NCBI GenBank assembly: GCA_947440875.1
Contig: CANETG010000068.1
Coordinates: 1-11,219, forward strand
Reading direction: 5' to 3'
From: Bacteriovoracaceae bacterium
GTDB lineage: Bacteria; Bdellovibrionota; Bacteriovoracia; Bacteriovoracales; Bacteriovoracaceae
Length of the DNA stretch: 11,219 nt
Position numbers and translations under genes: made by a program. Below, piece after piece: positions 6,214 to 11,219 of this stretch. A model generated the notes under the pieces. It saw only the letters and a list, made by a program, of their open reading frames with translations, ran no database searches and was not told the DNA's origin. The stretch's first letter is position 1. Each line of letters opens with the position of its first letter.

Positions 6214-6242
6214 TTGATAGATGGAATCTATCGGGACATAAT
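6214..6242 (+). promoter_or_regulatory. msrA promoter
   Basis: TTGATA (6214-6219, 5/6) and CATAAT (6237-6242, 5/6) are spaced by exactly 17 bases. The first in-frame ATG (6249) is only 6 bases beyond the -10, so the mRNA would begin at or next to it. A perfect dyad fills the spacer. Confidence 0.65.
6216..6232. promoter_or_regulatory. Dyad matching one OxyR half-site, between ahpC and msrA
   Basis: GATAGAT-GGA-ATCTATC is a perfect 7-3-7 inverted repeat. It contains ATAG-N7-CTAT with the inner T and A also matching the OxyR consensus half ATAGntnnnanCTAT. The second half-site of the full OxyR consensus is not in register: the next ATAG is at 6241, two bases too far. It overlaps the msrA promoter spacer and is about 85-100 bases upstream of the ahpC start. 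The bound protein could be OxyR-like or a repressor; no regulator gene is in the window. Confidence 0.5.
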
Positions 6243-6248
6243 AGGGCG

Positions 6249-6791
6249 ATGAAAACACTCATTTTACTACTTATTTTCAGTCTTAATTTAGGAGCGAAAA
6301 CGATGAAAAAAGAAACCGCAACTCTCGCCGGTGGTTGCTTCTGGGGAATGGAAGATATCATCCGAAACATCCCTGGGGTGCTCAGTACTGTCGTCGGATA
6401 TACCGGAGGTGAGATCCCAAATCCGAACTACAACATCGTCAAGCTTGGGACTTCAAACCATGCCGAAAGTGTTCAGGTAGAATTCGATTCCACGAAGCTT
6501 AGCTACACTGAACTCCTCGAATTTTTTTTTCGGATGCATGATCCAACAACTATCAACCAACAGGGCAACGATAAAGGAACGCAGTATCGTTCAGTGATTT
6601 TTTTCCACTCACCAGATCAGGAAAGAACTGCCCTCGAGCTGATTACTTCGATCGACGCCAAAAAGAAATGGCCAAGACCGATCGTCACGAAAGTTATTCC
6701 AGCGGTGAAGTTTTACCCGGCAGAAGATTATCATCAAGACTATTTAAAAAAGAATCCTGGTGGGTATACCTGTCACTGGTTAAGAAACTAA
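6249..6791 (+). CDS. msrA: Peptide methionine-S-sulfoxide reductase MsrA, possibly with two starts
   Basis: MsrA reduces the S-epimer of methionine sulfoxide in oxidised proteins. The catalytic motif GGCFWG is at residues 28-33 (C30), followed by VVGYTGG, the HDPTTINQQGNDKGTQYRS segment, YHQDYL, and C175 near the end (YTCHWLR), a plausible resolving cysteine. From the ATG at 6249 (180 aa) the protein begins with a short signal peptide: MK, a hydrophobic core TLILLLIFSLNL, and GA|K. That would send it to the periplasm. A second in-frame ATG at 6303 has AGGAG 8 bases upstream and would give a 162-aa cytosolic form. The upstream start has no Shine-Dalgarno but lies 6 bases from the -10. Both may be used. 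Nine Ts in a row occur at 6522-6530. Confidence 0.94.
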   Translation: MKTLILLLIFSLNLGAKTMKKETATLAGGCFWGMEDIIRNIPGVLSTVVGYTGGEIPNPNYNIVKLGTSNHAESVQVEFDSTKLSYTELLEFFFRMHDPTTINQQGNDKGTQYRSVIFFHSPDQERTALELITSIDAKKKWPRPIVTKVIPAVKFYPAEDYHQDYLKKNPGGYTCHWLRN

Positions 6792-6804
6792 TAGGAAATA
6801 GTAT

Positions 6805-7533
6805 TTAATAAGATTTGGGAATAAATGAGAGGCACGGGGAAGTCTGCCAGTAGTTCTGGAGATAATCAAAAGACTTCCCGTCTACTTTGAGAATTTCTAG
6901 ACCAAGACAAAGCTTGCCGTCTTTATCGGAGAGCTTGGCCCAGCGAGGAACGGCCAATGCTGAAAGCTCAACGTCAGAAAATTTAAGTTCAATCATTACT
7001 TTTTCGCCTATATCGTATTTTCTGGAATTGTCAGTTTGAAGAAATACTCCCCCCCGCCCTAACTCAAAATGCGGAGTCTTCCTGAGAGGTAAATCTGAAG
7101 TGAGCGATATCTTATTAACCACTCCGGTGACTTCATCTGAAAACCGATTCTCTACCGGCCGAATTAGCCTAGCAGAGACCTCGATGAGCTCATCGAGCTC
7201 AAAGGGTTTATTAAGCAGCGCTTCTGCACCGAAGGCATAGGCTTCTTCGGAAGTGATGTCGGCAAAACCAGTGATGAGGATGACGGGAGGATTTAACACA
7301 TTTCTTGCTTTCACTATTTTCAGTAAATCAATTCCCGTCCCACCCGGCATACGAATATCAGAAATAATAAGATCGATTTTAATTTGTTGAAGAATTTCAT
7401 TCGAAGCATTGATGTTGCCTGCCTGAAACACATGCGCGCCCATAAATTCGAGCTCAGACGCAACGATCTCTCGGAGATTAACTTCGTCATCTACCACCAA
7501 AATATTTTTACCTCGAAGTACGCTGTCGTCCAT
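6805..7533 (-). CDS. Response regulator: receiver domain plus PilZ-like domain
   Basis: A 242-aa two-domain cytoplasmic regulator. The receiver domain (about 9-120) is complete: acidic pair D15/D16, phosphoacceptor D59 (LIISDIRMP), T88 and K109. The C-terminal part (about 135-220) resembles the PilZ-like domain common in Myxococcus and Bdellovibrio relatives (LGRGGVFLQTD, GEKVMIELKF, LCLGLEI). The classic c-di-GMP residues RxxxR and D/NxSxxG are not clearly present; the second motif reads ELGRGG. Binding of c-di-GMP is therefore doubtful and the domain may be a protein-interaction module. There is no adjacent histidine kinase, so it is an orphan regulator. The start is the ATG at 7533; the only purine-rich element, AGAGGA, is 14 bases away, so initiation signals are weak. 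It converges on msrA with a 13-base gap and no visible terminator. Confidence 0.85.
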   Translation of the reverse strand: MDDSVLRGKNILVVDDEVNLREIVASELEFMGAHVFQAGNINASNEILQQIKIDLIISDIRMPGGTGIDLLKIVKARNVLNPPVILITGFADITSEEAYAFGAEALLNKPFELDELIEVSARLIRPVENRFSDEVTGVVNKISLTSDLPLRKTPHFELGRGGVFLQTDNSRKYDIGEKVMIELKFSDVELSALAVPRWAKLSDKDGKLCLGLEILKVDGKSFDYLQNYWQTSPCLSFIPKSY

Positions 7534-7535
7534 TT

Positions 7536-7564
7536 TTGATCACCAATTCCTCTTGCTATATAAT
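7536..7564 (+). promoter_or_regulatory. Promoter of the small secreted-protein gene
   Basis: A perfect TATAAT (7559-7564) with TTGATC (7536-7541, 4/6) 17 bases upstream. Transcription would start near 7571, leaving a leader of about 48 bases with an AAGGAG site 6 bases before the ATG at 7619. This is a conventional leadered gene, unlike several others here. Confidence 0.65.
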
Positions 7565-7618
7565 TAAGATTTCGCTTCGTTGGCCAGTCCTATATGCTCA
7601 ATAAAGAAGGAGTCACCA

Positions 7619-8188
7619 ATGCTACTAATCTTGTTAGGCTTTACCAGTTTTCATCAACTTCACGCAACGACCAATGAAGTCAACGAAGCCAGAGCGTCTC
7701 TGCGATCCTTGATATCTCCCCTCCTTCCAGGAAAAAAAAAGATTTCTTCAGCTCTGCTCAAGGATTTTAGAGTAGACAAATGCCAGACTAAAAAAATTGA
7801 CTGGTCTCAGGCACTGCTTATGCAAAAAGTAGTCACACTCACCTTTAAGTTTCAGGAAGGTTGTGACGTCGAGGGATCAGTAGAGCCGAAAGCGTTTCGT
7901 CCCTTTCCTGCGGATCTCAAACTGAAAAATCTCAAGCTCTACGATCGACTCCAAATGATGAATACGGTTAATACTACGATTGAATCAAAACCCTTGATGG
8001 GAATCGAAATGCGTGAAGGCGTTTTGTATGGAAAGTCTGGTAAGGTCAAGTTTGAAGCGGACTATCGGGTAGTACTAAATCTCGTGAATAGAGAAAAACC
8101 TATTGAAAAAAATCTAGGCGGGGAAATCCGCATCACAGAGATTTACGGAAAAAAAGTTTCAATCAAAGAAAAGATTTTTGTTGAATAA
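7619..8188 (+). CDS. Unknown secreted or periplasmic 189-aa protein
   Basis: I do not recognise a family. The ATG at 7619 is chosen because AAGGAG (7607-7612) lies 6 bases upstream; a TTG-initiated extension to 7580 adds 13 residues before the ribosome site and is unlikely. The N-terminus MLLILLGFTSFHQLHA followed by TTNE looks like a short signal peptide, although it lacks a positive charge before the hydrophobic core. The mature part is basic and rich in predicted beta strands, with only two cysteines (C55 and C82) that could form one disulfide. There is no membrane helix in the mature part. A run of nine As at 7732-7740 (codons 38-41, Gly-Lys-Lys-Lys) could cause slippage. The function is unknown. 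Confidence 0.7.
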   Translation: MLLILLGFTSFHQLHATTNEVNEARASLRSLISPLLPGKKKISSALLKDFRVDKCQTKKIDWSQALLMQKVVTLTFKFQEGCDVEGSVEPKAFRPFPADLKLKNLKLYDRLQMMNTVNTTIESKPLMGIEMREGVLYGKSGKVKFEADYRVVLNLVNREKPIEKNLGGEIRITEIYGKKVSIKEKIFVE

Positions 8189-8318
8189 TAAGAGTGAGGC
8201 CGAAAAGAAATAATCGTTTCAAGAGAATTTCCTAGGAATTAAATCTTTATAAGGCTTTAGGTTTTCTCACAACGCAGCGAAGGAAGATAATCGATTTAAG
8301 AAATGGGATGTAAGATTA

Positions 8319-8762
8319 TTAGAAATAGAGACGTGCCCCTATCGCCAGAGAAAGCTCTAGCCCGAAGCGTCCAATGAAATCGATAATAGGAGCGATTTCT
8401 CCAAAAATGTCGGCCCGTTCATTTTCCATTTTGTGAGCAAGACCCACAGGAAGACGAATCCCAAGCTCAATATCATCATCAAATTCCATCCGACCACCAA
8501 TTCCATAATAAAGATCAAGCGGATGGTTATCCTGGAAAATCAATTCGCCATTGCTATGGAAAAGATAATCCGAATGAAGCTGGAAACGAGTCTTACTTCC
8601 CATGGAGAATGCCATCCCTCCATCGACCGCTTTGGTTTCGGAAAGCCAATATTTACCGTTAATGCCAGTTGGATTTCCGAGCATGACACCCAGGCCTGTC
8701 TTGGCTTGCGCCACTGCTGATGAACTGAAAACGATAAGAGCGAGAAGAACAATAGCTTTCAT
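8319..8762 (-). CDS. Small outer-membrane beta-barrel-like protein
   Basis: A 147-aa protein with a clear Sec signal peptide (MKAIVLLALIVFSSSAVAQA, cleavage after residue 18 or 20). The mature chain has alternating hydrophobic/polar strands rich in Gly and aromatic residues (GLGVMLGNPTGINGKYWL, YYGIGGRMEF, IELGIRLPVGLAH), and it ends in Phe147, typical of proteins recognised by the BAM barrel-assembly machinery. With about 125 mature residues it would make a small barrel of perhaps eight strands. No specific family is assigned. The start is supported by GGGAG 5-6 bases before the ATG and a strong promoter upstream. The 130 bases after its stop (8189-8318), which separate it from the converging unknown gene, contain no gene and no clear terminator. 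Confidence 0.72.
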   Translation of the reverse strand: MKAIVLLALIVFSSSAVAQAKTGLGVMLGNPTGINGKYWLSETKAVDGGMAFSMGSKTRFQLHSDYLFHSNGELIFQDNHPLDLYYGIGGRMEFDDDIELGIRLPVGLAHKMENERADIFGEIAPIIDFIGRFGLELSLAIGARLYF

Positions 8763-8787
8763 GATTTCTCCCTGTGATTAGTTCCCT

Positions 8788-8816
8788 ATTTAAGATGAAG
8801 AAGTCGTTATTGTCAA
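8788..8816 (-). promoter_or_regulatory. Promoter of the beta-barrel gene
   Basis: A perfect TTGACA (complement of 8811-8816), a 17-base spacer and TTAAAT (complement of 8788-8793, 4/6). The leader is about 20 bases and carries a GGGAG ribosome site. Confidence 0.65.
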
Positions 8817-8839
8817 AGAAGGTCACGAGATGATTCAAT
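8810..8839 (+). promoter_or_regulatory. Candidate promoter of the membrane methyltransferase gene
   Basis: TTGTCA (8810-8815, 5/6), an 18-base spacer and TTCAAT (8834-8839, 4/6). The ATG at 8848 follows 8 bases later with no usable Shine-Dalgarno, again suggesting a leaderless mRNA. Its -35 overlaps that of the divergent barrel gene. Confidence 0.4.
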
Positions 8840-8847
8840 CTTAGGAT

Positions 8848-9681
8848 ATGTATTTCCGTCGAACTCTTCTTATTTTTTCAGTCACGATGATTGCTTTTTG
8901 TCTCACACTTTACTTCCAGAGTGAAGAGACAGTGGATACCGTCAATTTTGATCCCACTATCGGTATGGTCTACAACGAAGAAAGTTCCCACTCCCTTTTT
9001 GATTTGAACGAGAAACTGAAGCCGCAGAAAATTGAAGACATCATCCGAGTAATCCATGAAAGAAATAAAATGGCAGGTGTAAAAACACGCGTAATGGAAA
9101 TTGGTCCTGGCAATGGACGCGTTTTGATGGAGCTTAAAAAGATTTTCCCAGACGTGGAATTCTACGGGGTGAATAAAGAAAAAACAAAAGAGTTTTATCG
9201 CCGAGAGAGCTACGCCGTGACAGCGCTGAACTTGAATATTTTAAACAAAGAAGAACTCGAAAAAGTGGACCTACCTTTCATCATTTTTGAAGACCTTGAT
9301 TTCGGAACTCTCCTCCCCTATGGTGAAAGTAAATTTGACGTGATCTTTTCACAAAATACTCTCCGCTATTTCAAATACAAATTCGAATTACTAAACGAAA
9401 TTTTCAGAGTTCTCAAGACGGAAGGAGTGAGTCTCCACACAGATCTCCCCCCGATCAATGTGTATGAGAAGGGATTAGTTCTTGCAATCGATGAAGCCGT
9501 TTTTGAATTCCGAAAGCGCGGCCTCGATGTGTCCCTCCTTGAGAACGGAAATTCCCTCATCATGCGAAAGAAAGACGACAACAAAAAATTCCCCGTCACC
9601 CCCCATCAGGCGATCCCTGAAGATCTCGATAACCTTCCCCAGGAACTAAGGCGTCCCGAAATGGGCTACAACCTCAACTAA
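8848..9681 (+). CDS. Membrane-anchored class I SAM-dependent methyltransferase
   Basis: A 277-aa protein. Residues 6-23 form one hydrophobic helix after a basic MYFRR, so it is an N-terminal signal anchor; no lipobox or clear cleavage site is seen. Residues 80-200 are a Rossmann methyltransferase: VMEIGPGNGRVL (82-93) is the SAM-binding motif I, FYGVNKE follows as the second strand, SKFDVIFSQNTLRYF (161-175) is the motif IV region and EIFRVLKTEG (184-193) the post-motif helix. The positive-inside pattern would place the enzyme outside the cytoplasm, where SAM is absent, so the topology is odd; either the anchor is inverted or the domain uses another ligand. The tail (250-277) is Pro- and acid-rich. 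The substrate is unknown. Its stop overlaps the stop of the converging metalloprotease gene. Confidence 0.75.
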   Translation: MYFRRTLLIFSVTMIAFCLTLYFQSEETVDTVNFDPTIGMVYNEESSHSLFDLNEKLKPQKIEDIIRVIHERNKMAGVKTRVMEIGPGNGRVLMELKKIFPDVEFYGVNKEKTKEFYRRESYAVTALNLNILNKEELEKVDLPFIIFEDLDFGTLLPYGESKFDVIFSQNTLRYFKYKFELLNEIFRVLKTEGVSLHTDLPPINVYEKGLVLAIDEAVFEFRKRGLDVSLLENGNSLIMRKKDDNKKFPVTPHQAIPEDLDNLPQELRRPEMGYNLN

Positions 9682-10892
9682 AATCCTCGTGCAGAGAATT
9701 TTTCATACAAATGAAGCTTATCAAGTCTAGGCTCCACGCAAACGTCGTCGCATGATCTCAGGATCGCGCGTAGAAGGTGATCACTGATCGAGGCAGTTTC
9801 GGTGGTGAGATACTTTCTAGTTTGATAAACAAGCCTATTTGTTATCTCTTCTCCGAGAACATCACGGACGTCCCAAAGAACAGCGAGAACAAAATCCGAA
9901 CTCGCGGTACGATTTGCCTCCGACCAATGAACGTATGGTTTCTTGTTGTAAGGGTCTTTAGGCTGAGAAGTGCTTCGTCCAGGGACTTTGGCGTAAACCT
10001 TTTTCTTATTTCCTTGGGCAGCTGCGAAGTAATCTGCGATTCCCTCGAGCACCGGAGTGGAGTGACTGATCATTAAGTAATCAGATAAAATAATATGCGC
10101 GTATTCATGATAAACAACTTCGGGAATCATCGCCGTATCAAGGTAAAACCATTTTTCCATAAAAAGGGGATCGAGTCTTTTAGAACCACTGATGAGAAAT
10201 CTCGTGAGTGCGACTGTCCCAGCAAATCGGAAAACATCATTTTGAAGACTCCCCGAAGCATACTGCGGATAAAAAAATCGCTCGACCACCGAAACCTGGA
10301 GCTGGTTTCTTGCATAATTGATGAGGGGGTGTTCAATCGCCGTTAAAACTTGAGTCAGTGGATTGGGTCCGAGTGTGTTTGAAAAAAATCTTGTGTCGAT
10401 AACTTTTTTCGGACGAAACCATATCTCCGGTCCCCATTTGTCTTCTCTCCCTTCCGGAATCCAGTCGGGAGTCTGACCTGCCGGGATTGAAAGGGCGTTA
10501 TTAAATTGGGGATCACGGTTATCGTTGGCGTAATGACCTTGATCATCAAAGAGATTGGAAATATCAATTCGAACTGTGAGTCGAGGAAGTGCTGCGGGTC
10601 TGCTCGAGCCAATTTTCTTCTCCCAGAACTCTCGGGCCAGAGTGAGATGGTAGTACGCAGTGGCCGCCTTGAGCACGAGTTCTGGATCTCGATCACGAAA
10701 AGAAATTGTTTCCTTTCCCTTTCCCTTCACTATCCTAAAATATTTTCCCTCAAAAGAAGTTGAACTTTCTAAATCGATAAGTTCGACTTCCTTATATCTT
10801 GTTCGCGTAGAGTGATCTTCTCTGACCAGAACTCGAAAAGATTCAGCGTGAAGAGAGCTTGCTATAAAAAAAGAAAGTAATAAAAATTTCAT
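9678..10892 (-). CDS. Secreted HExxH zinc metalloprotease (gluzincin-like)
   Basis: A 404-aa exported protein with a signal peptide MKFLLLSFFIASSLHA (cleavage before ESF). The catalytic motif is H262-E-Y-A-H266 within PEVVYHEYAHIILSDYL, and a downstream E283 in PVLEGIADYFAA supplies the likely third zinc ligand, 17 residues after the second His, with D287 on the same helix. This is the gluzincin pattern of M4-like families. The N-terminal 250 residues do not match a family I know and may be a substrate-binding or pro-region. Two cysteines (C381, C385) near the end may form a disulfide. The start at 10892 has AAAGGAG 4 bases upstream. The gene follows the upstream membrane-protein gene by 9 bases, so the two form one transcript. 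Substrates are unknown. Confidence 0.8.
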   Translation of the reverse strand: MKFLLLSFFIASSLHAESFRVLVREDHSTRTRYKEVELIDLESSTSFEGKYFRIVKGKGKETISFRDRDPELVLKAATAYYHLTLAREFWEKKIGSSRPAALPRLTVRIDISNLFDDQGHYANDNRDPQFNNALSIPAGQTPDWIPEGREDKWGPEIWFRPKKVIDTRFFSNTLGPNPLTQVLTAIEHPLINYARNQLQVSVVERFFYPQYASGSLQNDVFRFAGTVALTRFLISGSKRLDPLFMEKWFYLDTAMIPEVVYHEYAHIILSDYLMISHSTPVLEGIADYFAAAQGNKKKVYAKVPGRSTSQPKDPYNKKPYVHWSEANRTASSDFVLAVLWDVRDVLGEEITNRLVYQTRKYLTTETASISDHLLRAILRSCDDVCVEPRLDKLHLYEKFSARGF

Positions 10893-10901
10893 AAAGCTCC
10901 T

Positions 10902-11219
10902 TTAGAGAATTACGTTCCAATTGTCATCAGGGTCCGGAGTCGCTGTGGTTGGCATAGTCCGCGACTGAGTAAACATAAGTGCGACGGCTCCCATTAAGTT
11001 CCAAGGAGGCGGGAGATAGAATGTCGCGGTCCCCGCAATTGAGAAGGCGAAGTTTGCGTAGGTCCGAAAGCGAGAAGGAGCCTTGGGATTCCAGAACTCT
11101 TCAAACTTCAGAATCTGATCGAGCTCTGAAGATTTAATAAGTCCAGTCTCAAAAGAAGAAGCGATGATGTCCTCGTACGAAATTCCAGTGTTCTTAAAAA
11201 GATCTCCGCGCATGAGCTC
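10902..11219 (-). CDS. C-terminal part of an unknown membrane protein, cut by the right window edge
   Basis: The frame is open from the window edge to a stop at 10902; an ATG at 11213 exists but only 6 bases precede it, so whether it is the true start cannot be judged. The visible 103-105 residues are a charged region (SYEDIIASSFETGLIKSSEL) followed by two hydrophobic segments, FAFSIAGTATFYLPPP and WNLMGAVALMFTQ, split by a proline-rich turn, and a short acidic tail. This suggests a membrane hairpin. Its end lies 9 bases before the metalloprotease start, and the protease ribosome site overlaps its stop, so the two are translated from one mRNA and may work together. No family is recognised. 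Confidence 0.6.
   Translation of the reverse strand, partial: ELMRGDLFKNTGISYEDIIASSFETGLIKSSELDQILKFEEFWNPKAPSRFRTYANFAFSIAGTATFYLPPPWNLMGAVALMFTQSRTMPTTATPDPDDNWNVIL

Noticed and set aside
6206..6244. Complete tandem OxyR site
   Set aside because: Only one ATAG-N7-CTAT unit is perfect; the neighbouring ATAG is two bases out of register and no CTAT lies at the needed place upstream.
5596..6258. AhpC with a longer N-terminus starting at a GTG at 6258
   Set aside because: The extra 42 residues do not resemble a peroxiredoxin N-terminus, and the ATG at 6132 has a perfect AGGAGG; the extension covers the promoter region.
7580..7618. TTG-initiated extension of the secreted unknown protein
   Set aside because: It would start upstream of the AAGGAG ribosome site and would bury the signal peptide.
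8189..8318. Terminator, small RNA or small gene in the gap between converging genes
   Set aside because: The only symmetry is TTCCTAGGAA (8229-8238), too short for a hairpin with a loop. An imperfect repeat (near 8209 and 8288, around ATAATCG) is weak, and no start with a ribosome site is seen.
1..11219. CRISPR array, tRNA, rRNA, insertion sequence or phage gene
   Set aside because: No regularly spaced repeats, cloverleaf-like sequence, transposase motif or integrase was seen on either strand.

Overview
This window looks like ordinary, gene-dense chromosome from a Gram-negative bacterium of moderate GC content. Several proteins have Sec signal peptides, and one looks like a small outer-membrane barrel. 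Three features are what I would expect from Bdellovibrionota (Bdellovibrio/Bacteriovorax relatives): a REC-PilZ regulator, a DEDDh exonuclease fused to a UvrC-like region, and a QueD-like protein with an HGY motif. This placement is inference; no rRNA, tRNA or marker gene is present to confirm it. I see no mobile element, integrase, CRISPR array or phage gene.

Left part (1-3570): a truncated minus-strand gene diverges from a 304-aa unknown protein that carries an HDxxH-x11-E motif. Converging on the latter is a minus-strand operon of three genes joined by 4-base ATGA overlaps: a DEDDh exonuclease with a degenerate GIY-YIG module, a QueD/PTPS-like protein, and a CREST-superfamily (ceramidase-like) membrane protein. 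The operon promoter lies so close to the first ATG that the mRNA is predicted to be leaderless.

Middle (3572-6791): an oxidative-stress block. Minus-strand ahpC and ahpD are followed by a NOL1/NOP2/sun-type RNA cytosine methyltransferase and a Sfp/EntD-type phosphopantetheinyl transferase. Divergent from ahpC is msrA. AhpC has the Mycobacterium-type CxC tail and AhpD has its CxxC site, so they look like a matched peroxidase/reductase pair. The ahpC-msrA gap holds a perfect dyad, ATAG-N7-CTAT, which fits one half of the OxyR consensus and sits between the -35 and -10 of msrA.

Right part (6805-11219): an orphan REC-PilZ response regulator diverges from a small secreted unknown. A predicted barrel protein diverges from a membrane-anchored SAM methyltransferase, and their back-to-back promoters share a -35 region. 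The methyltransferase converges, with overlapping stop codons, on a secreted HExxH metalloprotease. That protease is co-transcribed with an upstream membrane protein cut by the window edge.

The main points for follow-up are: repeated promoter-to-ATG spacing that predicts leaderless mRNAs; a possible dual start in msrA giving exported and cytosolic forms; regulatory dyads in two divergent intergenic regions; the exonuclease/QueD-like/ceramidase-like operon; and the dead-looking GIY-YIG domain. I do not see a clear new defence or mobile system.
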